From JACVRN01 sp035276685 (GTDB lineage: Bacteria; Acidobacteriota; Blastocatellia; Pyrinomonadales; Pyrinomonadaceae): DNA of 64,000 nucleotides. Within the stretch, counting starts at the first letter, position 1. The number at the start of each line of letters is the position of its first letter. Below the pieces are notes generated by a model. It was not told the DNA's origin, did no database searches, and was given only the letters and a program-made list of their open reading frames with translations. Below, in pieces: positions 19,340 through 27,058 of this stretch. A program made the translations under genes and the position numbers. The stretch lies in assembly GCA_035276685.1 (NCBI GenBank), contig DATELK010000212.1, forward strand, positions 1-64,000, given 5' to 3'.

Positions 19340-22300
19340 ATGCGCGAACGGCAGCAGATAGCGATTATAGGCATGAGCGGCGTCTTCCCGCAGGCCGAAG
19401 ACCTGCGGCAGTTCTACCTGAACCTCTGCGGCTCAATCAACAGCATTCAGGGGATGCCGCAGGAGCGGCGCGCGTCCTCCGGCTTCGCTGAGGGTAAAGA
19501 GTACATTCAGTGCGGCTACATGAACCGCATAGACGAGTTCGACCACCAGTTCTTCAACATCTCAAGGCGCGAGGCGGAACAGATGGAGCCGCAGCAGCGC
19601 TGGGCCTTGCAGCTTGCCTGCGCCGCCATAGAGAACGCTGGCTACAGCCTGAAGCAGCTGAGGGGCACGCGCACTTCCGTCTCCCTGTCGGCGCTTGAGA
19701 ACAGCTACTCCGCGCTTCTCGGAGCCGAACGCGACGGCCTGACGCTGATAGGCAACATCACTGCTTCCGTCGCCGGGAAGGTCTCTTACTATCTTGACCT
19801 GCGCGGGCCCGCAGTGATGATTGACACGAGCTGCTCGTCCTCGCTCGTCGCGATACACGATGCCTGCTCCAAGCTCATACTCGGAGAGGCGGACTACGCC
19901 ATCGCGGGCGGCCTTAACCTTTACGTCTTCTTCCCCGAGCAGGAGCACTTCTCAGACCCGCTCGGCATCGCAGCGCCCGACGGACGAAGCAAGACCTTCG
20001 ACGCGGACGCGGACGGCACAGGGATAGGCGAAGGCGCTGGCATACTGCTTCTCAAGCCGCTCGAAGACGCCCTGCGCGACCGCGACCACATACACGCCGT
20101 CATACGTGCGAGCGCCATTAATCAGGATGGCGGGCGCTCGAACGGCTTGGCCGCGCCTTCGCCTCTGGCCCAGACGGAAGTCATCCTGGATGCGTGGAGA
20201 AAAGCTGGCATAGACCCCGACTCTCTGACCTTCATAGAAGCGCACGGCACGGGCACGTACCTCGGCGACCCGATTGAGGTGCAGGGCTTGACGGACGCGT
20301 TCCGGCAGTTCACAGACCGTAGACGCTTCTGCGCCGTAAGCTCCGTCAAGACCAACATAGGCCATCTGGGCTTCGCCGCGGGAGTCTCGGGCCTGATGAA
20401 AGCGACGCTCGCGCTCAAACACCGAAAGCTGTTTCCCTCGCTCAACTTCAAGCGGCCCAACCCGCACATAGACTTCGAGAACAGCCCGCTCTTCGTCAAC
20501 ACGGAGCTGAGGGATTGGGACTCCGCGAACGGCAGTAGACGTGCCGCCGTCAGCTCCTTCGGCATCACGGGCACGAACGCGCACGTCGTATTGGAAGAAG
20601 CGCCAGAGCAGGTTGGAAGCGGGAAGACGGACGAGGGACGAGACCTATTGGTCACGCTTTCGGCAAAGACGCCGCAGGCGCTGAGAGAATACGCGAGACA
20701 GATTGCGGGCTTCGTGAGCGAGACGGATGAAAGCCTCGCTGACATAAGCTTTGTCCTCAACGCGGGCCGCGACGATTACGACCACCGCTTCGCCTGCGTC
20801 GTCGATGATAAGCGACAACTGGCAGACGCTCTGCTCAAAGTGGCAAGCGGCGACGATGCGAAGATAGCTTCCGCCTCGCAATCAAAGGGCTCGACTCGTT
20901 TAATCTTCTTATGCTCCGGCGACGTGCAGGTGCGCTCGGAAGTTTCGGCTGAATTGTCCGGCCGCTTCGTGGTCTTCAAGAGAGCTTGGGACGATTGCCG
21001 CGCCATCCTCGGAGAGTCCGGCATCAATGCAACGACAGAGCCTTTCGTCTTTCAATACGCGCTCTCGTGCCTCTGGCGCTCTCTGGGCGTGCGCCCCACT
21101 TACATGCTCGGGACAGGCGTTGGCAACTTCGTCGTAGCCGTCGAGACCGGAAGGATGAATCTCGATGAAGCTCTCGCGAAGGCCGTGAGCGCGCCGCGCT
21201 CCTCCTTCTTCAGCTTCGAGAAACTGAAGAGCGGGCTGGACGAGATTCTGAGCGACGGCTTTCCCGTATTTCTGGAGATGGGCCACGACGGAGTGTTGTC
21301 GCGCGCGGTGCGCTCGTTTGCGGGCGCGCAGCACACCCTGAGCGTCATGGCCTCTTACGGCAGCGGCGCGGTAGACCTGCTTGAGACTCTCGCGAGCCTC
21401 TACGTGGCGAAGGTTCCCGTTGACTGGGAAGAGTTCTATCGTGACGAGGAGTGCCGACGTGTAGAGGTGCCGACTTATCCTTTCGAGAAGACGCGCTGCT
21501 GGGTGGACGCGCCCGTGCCTGAACAGCAGCCGCGCGTGAAGACCATAGAGCCGGAGGCACCTACAGCACCCGCGCCTCTTGCCTCAGCGCTCGATGACGC
21601 TTCGGCGACGGAGACGGAGCGAAAGCTTGCTGCCATCTGGACGGACATTCTCAAGCTTGAGACTTTAGCGCGCGAGGACGACTACTTCGACATAGGCGGA
21701 AACTCGCTGAGCGGGACTCAAATCGTCAACCGCATAGAGCACGAGTTCGGCGTCAGAATAGAGTTCGAGGACATCTACGACTACCCGACCTTGAAGCAGA
21801 TGGCCGCGCACGTGGACGAGCTGCGAGCCTCGCTCGTGGAAGATGAAGGCGAAGCTACTGCTGCTCCTGCTCCCGCGAAAGCCGCAAGCGTTACTCGCGC
21901 GCCCGAGTCTCAGAAGACAGCGCTCTCCTACGCGCAGGAGCGTCTCTTTCATCTTTACCAGCTTGAGCCCGCGAGCCCCTTCTACAACATGCCCGGCGCA
22001 ATCCGCCTCGAAGGCAAGCTGGACGTGGCCGCGCTTGAGCGCAGCCTGAATGAAATCCTTCGTCGTCATGAAGTGCTTCGCACGACCTACACCGTGCAGG
22101 ACGGCGAGGCCTGGCAGGTCAGGGCGGACGCGCACAGGCTCTCCCTGCCCGTCATCGACTTAAGCGAGCTGGCCGAGCGTGAGACGGAAGCCCTGAGCCT
22201 CATCACGGCTGAAAGCGCGCGTCCCTTCGACCTGCTGCGCGAGATTCCCCTGCGCGCACGCCTCGTCAGGCTCTCGGAAGATATTCACATACTGCTTCTG

Positions 22301-23293
22301 ACCATGCATCACATCGCTTCGGATAGCTGGTCTGTAGGCATCTTCTTTGAAGAGCTGGCCGAATGTTACGAAGCCCTGAGCAAGGGAAGCGAGCCGCGAC
22401 TGCCGGAGCTGGCTATTCAATATGCGGACTACGCCTGCTGGCAGCGGGAGTGGCTACAGGGCAGCACCTTGCAGGAGAAGCTTGATTACTGGAAGCGGCA
22501 ACTCGGTGGTGCGCCGTCTTTGCTGGCCATGCCCTATGACCGCCCGCGCCCCGCCGTGCAAACCTTTCGCGGCGCGAGTCTGACGCTTCGACTGCCAGCG
22601 GATTTGACCGCAGCCCTTAACGAGCTCAGCCGTGGCGAAGACGTGACGCTCTTCATGACGCTGCTGGCCGCATTCAACACTCTGCTCTATCGCTATTCGG
22701 GACAGGAAGACATCTCTGTCGGCTCGCCCGTGGCCAACAGGACGCGCGTCGAGACGGAAAAGCTCATAGGCTTCTTCGCCAACACACTCGTCTTAAGATG
22801 CAGGCTTTCCGGCGCGTACAGCTTCCGCCGTCTCGTGCGAGAGGTGCGCGACGTAACGCTCAAGGCTTATACGCATCAGGACTTGCCCTTTGAAAAGCTG
22901 GTGCAGGAGCTTTCGCCGGAGAGGAATCCGTCCTACACCCCGCTCTTTCAGGTCGCGTTCGCTCTACAGAACGTTCCGCTCAGAGACCTGAGGCTGCCCG
23001 GCCTCGCGCTTCATTACCTTGAGACCGAAAGCACGACGGCGAAGTTCGACCTGACGCTCTCGCTCACGGCGGAAGAGAGCCACATCACGGGCATCATGGA
23101 ATACAACACTGACCTCTTTGACGAGGCCACGGTCGCGGCGATGCTCAGAAGCTACACCACCCTTCTGGAAAGCGTCGTCCAAGACCCTGACCAGCCCTTA
23201 AGCACAATCCCTCTACTCAGCGAAGCCGAGCGGCACGAGATGCTGTTCGCCTGGAACGACCAGGCCGCGAGCGACGCTTACGAGTTCAACTAA
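19340..23293 (+). CDS. PKS-NRPS hybrid: KS - inactive truncated AT - ACP - C (ends at C domain)
   Basis: 1317 aa. KS spans about 5-425, active Cys165 in DTSCSSS, with EAHGTGT and KTNIGHL. The AT region (about 440-710) is short and broken: the GHSxG nucleophile motif is LGTGVG at about 587, so the catalytic Ser is gone and much of the small subdomain is missing. It cannot load its own extender, so a trans-acting or neighbouring AT is needed. The ACP has DIGGNS with Ser789. The C domain (about 855-1300) has the variant HHIASDS (990-996), with Ser replacing the usual Gly but the second His and the Asp kept. The protein stops right after the C domain, within the linker that normally joins C to A (AERHEMLFAWN at the end). 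The matching adenylation-like domain is found 11.8 kb further on, at 35080. Confidence 0.9.
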   Translation: MRERQQIAIIGMSGVFPQAEDLRQFYLNLCGSINSIQGMPQERRASSGFAEGKEYIQCGYMNRIDEFDHQFFNISRREAEQMEPQQRWALQLACAAIENAGYSLKQLRGTRTSVSLSALENSYSALLGAERDGLTLIGNITASVAGKVSYYLDLRGPAVMIDTSCSSSLVAIHDACSKLILGEADYAIAGGLNLYVFFPEQEHFSDPLGIAAPDGRSKTFDADADGTGIGEGAGILLLKPLEDALRDRDHIHAVIRASAINQDGGRSNGLAAPSPLAQTEVILDAWRKAGIDPDSLTFIEAHGTGTYLGDPIEVQGLTDAFRQFTDRRRFCAVSSVKTNIGHLGFAAGVSGLMKATLALKHRKLFPSLNFKRPNPHIDFENSPLFVNTELRDWDSANGSRRAAVSSFGITGTNAHVVLEEAPEQVGSGKTDEGRDLLVTLSAKTPQALREYARQIAGFVSETDESLADISFVLNAGRDDYDHRFACVVDDKRQLADALLKVASGDDAKIASASQSKGSTRLIFLCSGDVQVRSEVSAELSGRFVVFKRAWDDCRAILGESGINATTEPFVFQYALSCLWRSLGVRPTYMLGTGVGNFVVAVETGRMNLDEALAKAVSAPRSSFFSFEKLKSGLDEILSDGFPVFLEMGHDGVLSRAVRSFAGAQHTLSVMASYGSGAVDLLETLASLYVAKVPVDWEEFYRDEECRRVEVPTYPFEKTRCWVDAPVPEQQPRVKTIEPEAPTAPAPLASALDDASATETERKLAAIWTDILKLETLAREDDYFDIGGNSLSGTQIVNRIEHEFGVRIEFEDIYDYPTLKQMAAHVDELRASLVEDEGEATAAPAPAKAASVTRAPESQKTALSYAQERLFHLYQLEPASPFYNMPGAIRLEGKLDVAALERSLNEILRRHEVLRTTYTVQDGEAWQVRADAHRLSLPVIDLSELAERETEALSLITAESARPFDLLREIPLRARLVRLSEDIHILLLTMHHIASDSWSVGIFFEELAECYEALSKGSEPRLPELAIQYADYACWQREWLQGSTLQEKLDYWKRQLGGAPSLLAMPYDRPRPAVQTFRGASLTLRLPADLTAALNELSRGEDVTLFMTLLAAFNTLLYRYSGQEDISVGSPVANRTRVETEKLIGFFANTLVLRCRLSGAYSFRRLVREVRDVTLKAYTHQDLPFEKLVQELSPERNPSYTPLFQVAFALQNVPLRDLRLPGLALHYLETESTTAKFDLTLSLTAEESHITGIMEYNTDLFDEATVAAMLRSYTTLLESVVQDPDQPLSTIPLLSEAERHEMLFAWNDQAASDAYEFN

Positions 23294-23333
23294 TCGAAGA
23301 GCGCCCTTGACGTGGCGCAAGGATTAACCCGCA

Positions 23334-24632
23334 ATGATGAACCTTACAGAGACGGAACTTTATGAGGTAGGCGAGATGCCGCCCCTGGGCCACGTGCCGC
23401 GAAAGATGTACGCGTGGGTCAACAGGCCCGAGCGCTACGGCTCGCCTCTTGAGAGCTTCAAGCTCGAAGTGGTGGACGTGCCCGAGCCCGGTGATGACGA
23501 GGCGCTCATTTACGTCATGGCCGCTGGCATCAACTACAACGGCCTGTGGGCCGCGCAGGGCAAGCCCGTCGATGTCATAGCGCAGCGACGCAAGAACGGC
23601 GACGAGGGCCAGTTTCAAATCTGCGGCACCGATGCCTCTGCCATCGTCTACAAGGTAGGCCGCAACGTCACGAACCTTAAGGTGGGCCAGCGAGTCGTGG
23701 CCTACGGCTCGCAGTGGGACGCGGACTGCCCGCACATACTGGCGGGCGGCGACCCGGTGTGCAGCCGCACCTACAAGGTCTGGGGATACGAGACCAACTG
23801 GGGAAGCTTCGCGCAGTTCAGTCTGGTGCAGGCTCACCAGTGTCTGCCAAAGCCAGAGCACCTGACGTGGGAAGAGGCCGCCGCCTACATGGCTTCAGGC
23901 GTGTGCAGCTACCGCATGCTGCATCGCTGGCAGGGTAACGCCGTCAGGCCCGGCGACGTGGTGCTGGTGTGGGGAGGCGCGGGCGGCGTGGGCTGCATGG
24001 CTATACAGATTGCCAAAGAGGCGGGCGCTATCCCGGTCGCCGTCATCTCGGACGAAAGCAAGCGTGAGTTCTGCATGAAGCTCGGCGCGGCGGGCTGCAT
24101 CAACCGCACGGAGTTCGACCACTGGGGACAACTGCCCCCGATTGACGACCGCGAGGCTAACTCTCGCTGGCTGCGCGGCGGCTCGAAAGACAAGAGCGGC
24201 GCGCTGGGCTTTCGCCGCAGCATCTGGAAGATTGTAGGCGAGCGCCGCAATCCCAACATTGTCATAGAGCATCCGGGCGAAGACACTCTGCCGACTTCCA
24301 TGTTCGTCTGCGAGTCCGGAGGGATGGTCGTTATCTGCGCGGGCACTACGGGCTACTTGGCGACGACAGACCTGCGCTACGTCTGGATACAACAGAAGCG
24401 CCTTCAGGGCTCGCACGCGGCCGACGACGTGGACGCGCAGAACTGCAACGACCTCGTGCGCGCGGGCCGCTTAGACCCATGCCTGTCGCGCACCTTCAGT
24501 TGGGACGAGCTTCCCGTTGGACATCAACTGATGGCCGACAACCGTCACCCGCCCGGCAACATGTCCGTGCTGGTAGGAGCTACAAGCACAGGATTAGGAA
24601 CAGGAGAGCCCGCCTATTCGCCCTCGTACTGA
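23334..24632 (+). CDS. Crotonyl-CoA carboxylase/reductase-like enzyme
   Basis: Medium-chain dehydrogenase/reductase of 432 aa, the usual length for crotonyl-CoA carboxylase/reductases. These reduce an alpha,beta-unsaturated acyl-CoA with NADPH and fix CO2 to give alkylmalonyl-CoA (ethylmalonyl-CoA from crotonyl-CoA). Visible features: MYAWVNRPERYG, YVMAAGINYNGLWAA, the substrate-lid segment QICGTDASA, and the nucleotide-binding WGGAGGVGCMA at about 217-227. Also family-typical are VIEHPGEDT and IQQKRLQGSHAA. In a PKS cluster it would supply a non-malonyl extender, although which AT accepts it is unclear. It follows the truncated-AT PKS by 40 bases and precedes the precursor peptide. Two adjacent ATG codons (23334 and 23337) are both possible starts. 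Confidence 0.92.
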   Translation: MMNLTETELYEVGEMPPLGHVPRKMYAWVNRPERYGSPLESFKLEVVDVPEPGDDEALIYVMAAGINYNGLWAAQGKPVDVIAQRRKNGDEGQFQICGTDASAIVYKVGRNVTNLKVGQRVVAYGSQWDADCPHILAGGDPVCSRTYKVWGYETNWGSFAQFSLVQAHQCLPKPEHLTWEEAAAYMASGVCSYRMLHRWQGNAVRPGDVVLVWGGAGGVGCMAIQIAKEAGAIPVAVISDESKREFCMKLGAAGCINRTEFDHWGQLPPIDDREANSRWLRGGSKDKSGALGFRRSIWKIVGERRNPNIVIEHPGEDTLPTSMFVCESGGMVVICAGTTGYLATTDLRYVWIQQKRLQGSHAADDVDAQNCNDLVRAGRLDPCLSRTFSWDELPVGHQLMADNRHPPGNMSVLVGATSTGLGTGEPAYSPSY

Positions 24633-24662
24633 CAGAGCCAAAAAAGAGAGACAGTGAGCTTT

Positions 24663-24672
24663 AAGAAGGAGG
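24663..24672 (+). promoter_or_regulatory. Strong ribosome-binding site of the precursor peptide
   Basis: AAGAAGGAGG lies 8 bases before the ATG at 24681 and is close to a perfect Shine-Dalgarno sequence, stronger than those of the neighbouring genes. It fixes the precursor start at 24681 rather than the in-frame GTG at 24654. It also suggests high translation, as is usual for a peptide substrate needed in excess over its enzymes. Confidence 0.85.
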
Positions 24673-24680
24673 TTGAAGTT

Positions 24681-24935
24681 ATGTCACGACCTGACATTAT
24701 TCGCGCATGGAAAGATGAGGACTACCGCCGGTCTCTGACGAGCGCCGAAAGAGCGCTGCTGCCTGAGAATCCGGCGGGAGTGGTTGAGTTGACCGACGCG
24801 GAGCTGGGCGCTGTTTTCGGGGCCGGAACCTACGCCTACGGGACGCTCGGTTGCTGCGGCTCGGCCATCGTCTGCATAGGCCTGACCTTCGCCATAGGCA
24901 CAGGCGGGTGCTGCTACGGCGGCCTGACCAATTAG
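24681..24935 (+). CDS. Mersacidin/lichenicidin-type RiPP precursor peptide
   Basis: 84-aa precursor. Residues 1-46 match the leader of the mersacidin/lichenicidin type 2 lantibiotic family: PDIIRAWKDEDYRRSLTSAE, then LLPENPAG and VELTDAELGAV. A Gly-Ala-Gly stretch (47-49) is the likely leader-core boundary. The core (about 50-84) is Gly-rich and hydrophobic with five Cys (C58, C59, C65, C77, C78, including two CC pairs) and six Ser/Thr. A lanthipeptide would need a LanM synthetase, and none is present in the window. The only RiPP-type enzymes nearby are cobalamin-type radical SAM proteins, five of which follow directly. The peptide may therefore be C-methylated or otherwise modified by them, or the lanthionine synthetase may lie elsewhere. 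The family call rests on the leader sequence. Confidence 0.88.
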   Translation: MSRPDIIRAWKDEDYRRSLTSAERALLPENPAGVVELTDAELGAVFGAGTYAYGTLGCCGSAIVCIGLTFAIGTGGCCYGGLTN

Positions 24936-24951
24936 GCGAAAGCTAAAGGCA

Positions 24952-24988
24952 CGCCGGGGGCGGCGAGTGATAACTCTCGCTCCCGGCG
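24952..24988 (+). terminator. Stem-loop after the precursor gene (possible attenuator)
   Basis: CGCCGGG at 24952-24958 pairs with CCCGGCG at 24982-24988; the stem continues with a G-T wobble, GCG/CGC and GAG/CTC around a TGATAA loop. No T-run follows, so it is more likely an RNA stabiliser or partial terminator than a full stop. Such a structure between a precursor gene and its enzyme genes commonly keeps precursor mRNA in excess. Confidence 0.5.
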
Positions 24989-25060
24989 GATAAGAAGAGA
25001 CAACAGAAGGCTCCGGCGCGCTCTCTTCCGAGCAGCCAGCCCCCAATGGAGACTATTACG

Positions 25061-26965
25061 ATGTTGAGTGTGTCCTTAATCAATATGCCGTTTGCGCCGC
25101 TTGAATACCCGGTGCTCGGCCTCACGCAGTTGAAGACTATGATGGAAAGCAAGTTTCAGGGCCGCGTGGCCGCCACCGAAGCGCTCTACCTGAATCTGGA
25201 CTTCGCTCAATTCATGGGAATTGATTTCTATCAGTTCATGTGCAGGTCTGAGGGCTCAACGGTCTCCGGCTACGGCGACTGGTTCTTCCGGCAGTCGGCC
25301 TTCCCCGAAGAGCCTGATAACTCCGACATCTACTTCCGCCGCTACTTCCCCGTGCTGAGCGACGAGGTGAAGAAGATAAAGAGCCAGATGCTGGAAAAGC
25401 GCGACGAGCTGGATGCTTATCTGGAAGAGTTGATAGAGAAGTATCGGCTGGATGAGGCAGACATAGTGGGCTTCACTTCCATGTTCGCTCAGAACGCGGC
25501 CTGCTTCGCCATGGCGCGTAAGCTGAAGGAGAAGAACCCCGGGGTGCTGGTCGTGATGGGCGGCTCAAACTGCGAGTCTCCTATGGGGCAGGAGATAATC
25601 AAGCACGTTCGTCAAGTTGATTACATCTTCTCAGGCCCGGCTCTGAAGAGCTTCCCGCAGTTTTTAGAGGCGATACTCGCGGGCGAGCGCGAGCGCTGCG
25701 AGAAGATAAAGGGAGTCTTCACGAGAGACAACGTCCTGAATCCTCCGTCCATAGCTGGCGACGAGGTGGACATCAACGAGAGCGCGGAGCTGAACTACGC
25801 GCCGTTCCTTGAGACGGTCAGGGAAAAGTTTCCGAACAGGGAGGTCAAGCCGATTCTGGTCTTCGAGACCTCTCGCGGCTGCTGGTGGGGGGAGAAGGCG
25901 CACTGCACCTTCTGCGGCTTAAACGGCCTCAGCATGAACTACAGGTCTATGCGTCCCGAGAAGGCAATCAAGCAGATTACCTCTCTGTTCCAGTACAGGG
26001 AAGACTCCTCGCATTACATGTGCATTGATAACATCATGCCCACGAACTATCCGACGGAAGTCTTCCCGCACCTCGACGTGCCTCCGAACACGAGCCTCTT
26101 CTACGAAGTCAAAGCAGACCTGACCGCGGAAGAGATGCAGGCCCTTTCCCACGCGCGCGTCAAGCTGATTCAGCCCGGAATAGAAGCGCTTTCAACTTCC
26201 ACGCTGAAGCTCATGAAGAAAGGCACGACAGCTTTTCAGAATCTAGCGTTTCTCAAAAACTGTCTCCTCTACGACCTCTATCCCGTCTGGAACATTCTTG
26301 TAGGCTTCCCCGGCGAGGAAGAGAGCGTTTACGAGAAGTATCTTGAAGACCTGCCATCATTGGTTCACCTGCCCGCGCCGAACCAGACTAGCCGCGTGCT
26401 CTTTGACCGTTACAGCCCTTATCACACGCAGCCCGAGCAGTACGGCATAGACCTTCGTCCCTGCGACTTCTACCAGCTGATTTACCCGTTCAGCAAAGAG
26501 ACGCTCGCCAACATCGCCTATCACTTCGTAGACCACAACTACTCCGCGCCATACTTCGGCTATCTAATCAAGTGGCTGGGCAAGCTGGAAGAGCAGGTCG
26601 TGAAGTGGCAGGAGCGCTGGAAAGTCGAAGACGCGTCGCTGCACCCGAAGCTTTACGTCAAAGAGAACGGCAACGGGCCAGTGGTCTACGACACAAGGCA
26701 GGGAGAAGCTATTGAGCATCCCTTGAACGACACGCGACGACAGATGCTGGAATTGCTGCACAAGCCGAAGAGAGTCTCCCAGCTTGCCAAGGAGATGACG
26801 GAAGTGCCCGTGGAAGAGATAAGCAGAGAGATGGAATGGCTCAAGGAGCGAGGCCTCGTCTTCTTCGAGGGCGACAGGTTCTTCGGCCTTCCGCTTCCCA
26901 GAGAGACGCACAGGTTCTCCATCAAGCTGAACATAGACGAGCAGGAGTTCAGCGAGGTCGTCTGA
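25061..26965 (+). CDS. Cobalamin-type radical SAM RiPP maturase, paralogue 1
   Basis: 634 aa, family resembling 'RiPP maturation radical SAM C-methyltransferase' (ribosomal peptide maturation radical SAM protein 1). The N-terminal two-fifths is a B12-binding-like Rossmann domain (LVVMGGSNCESPMGQEI, YIFSGPALKSFP) without the DxHxxG lower-ligand motif. The radical SAM core has the family's spaced cluster motif C-x7-C-x2-C: C274, C282, C285 in RGCWWGEKAHCTFCG. The C-terminal 120 residues form a separate domain ending in VFFEGDRF. ATG 25061 is chosen over 25046 because GGAG (25048-25051) is 9 bases upstream and the paralogues begin at the same point. Expected chemistry is methyl transfer from methylcobalamin to unactivated carbon. 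The substrate could be the adjacent precursor peptide or a carrier-bound intermediate. Confidence 0.9.
   Translation: MLSVSLINMPFAPLEYPVLGLTQLKTMMESKFQGRVAATEALYLNLDFAQFMGIDFYQFMCRSEGSTVSGYGDWFFRQSAFPEEPDNSDIYFRRYFPVLSDEVKKIKSQMLEKRDELDAYLEELIEKYRLDEADIVGFTSMFAQNAACFAMARKLKEKNPGVLVVMGGSNCESPMGQEIIKHVRQVDYIFSGPALKSFPQFLEAILAGERERCEKIKGVFTRDNVLNPPSIAGDEVDINESAELNYAPFLETVREKFPNREVKPILVFETSRGCWWGEKAHCTFCGLNGLSMNYRSMRPEKAIKQITSLFQYREDSSHYMCIDNIMPTNYPTEVFPHLDVPPNTSLFYEVKADLTAEEMQALSHARVKLIQPGIEALSTSTLKLMKKGTTAFQNLAFLKNCLLYDLYPVWNILVGFPGEEESVYEKYLEDLPSLVHLPAPNQTSRVLFDRYSPYHTQPEQYGIDLRPCDFYQLIYPFSKETLANIAYHFVDHNYSAPYFGYLIKWLGKLEEQVVKWQERWKVEDASLHPKLYVKENGNGPVVYDTRQGEAIEHPLNDTRRQMLELLHKPKRVSQLAKEMTEVPVEEISREMEWLKERGLVFFEGDRFFGLPLPRETHRFSIKLNIDEQEFSEVV
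26701..26878 (+). repeat. 3' tract nearly identical to paralogue 5 (34740-34915)
   Basis: The 3' coding stretch of radical SAM paralogue 1 is nearly identical in nucleotides to that of paralogue 5, and partly to paralogue 4 (about 32815-32955). The encoded region runs from HPLNDTRRQMLELLHKP to FFEGDRF. Upstream parts of the same genes differ far more, which points to recent recombination or gene conversion confined to this end. Confidence 0.7.
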
Positions 26966-27058
26966 AGCTGTAAACGCCCGTGCGGTACTGACCTGCTTAC
27001 CCGTCTTTTTGAGTTCCTCCTCACTCTAAACTGAATGACAGATTAGGAGAAGATTAGT

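Noticed and set aside
24654..24680. GTG at 24654 as precursor start
   Set aside because: It would include the Shine-Dalgarno sequence in the coding region; ATG 24681 has ideal spacing and matches the leader family start.
24681..24935. Precursor as a nitrile-hydratase-leader or Nif11-type peptide
   Set aside because: Those leaders are longer and lack the PDIIRAWKD and LLPENPAG segments, which fit the mersacidin/lichenicidin type.
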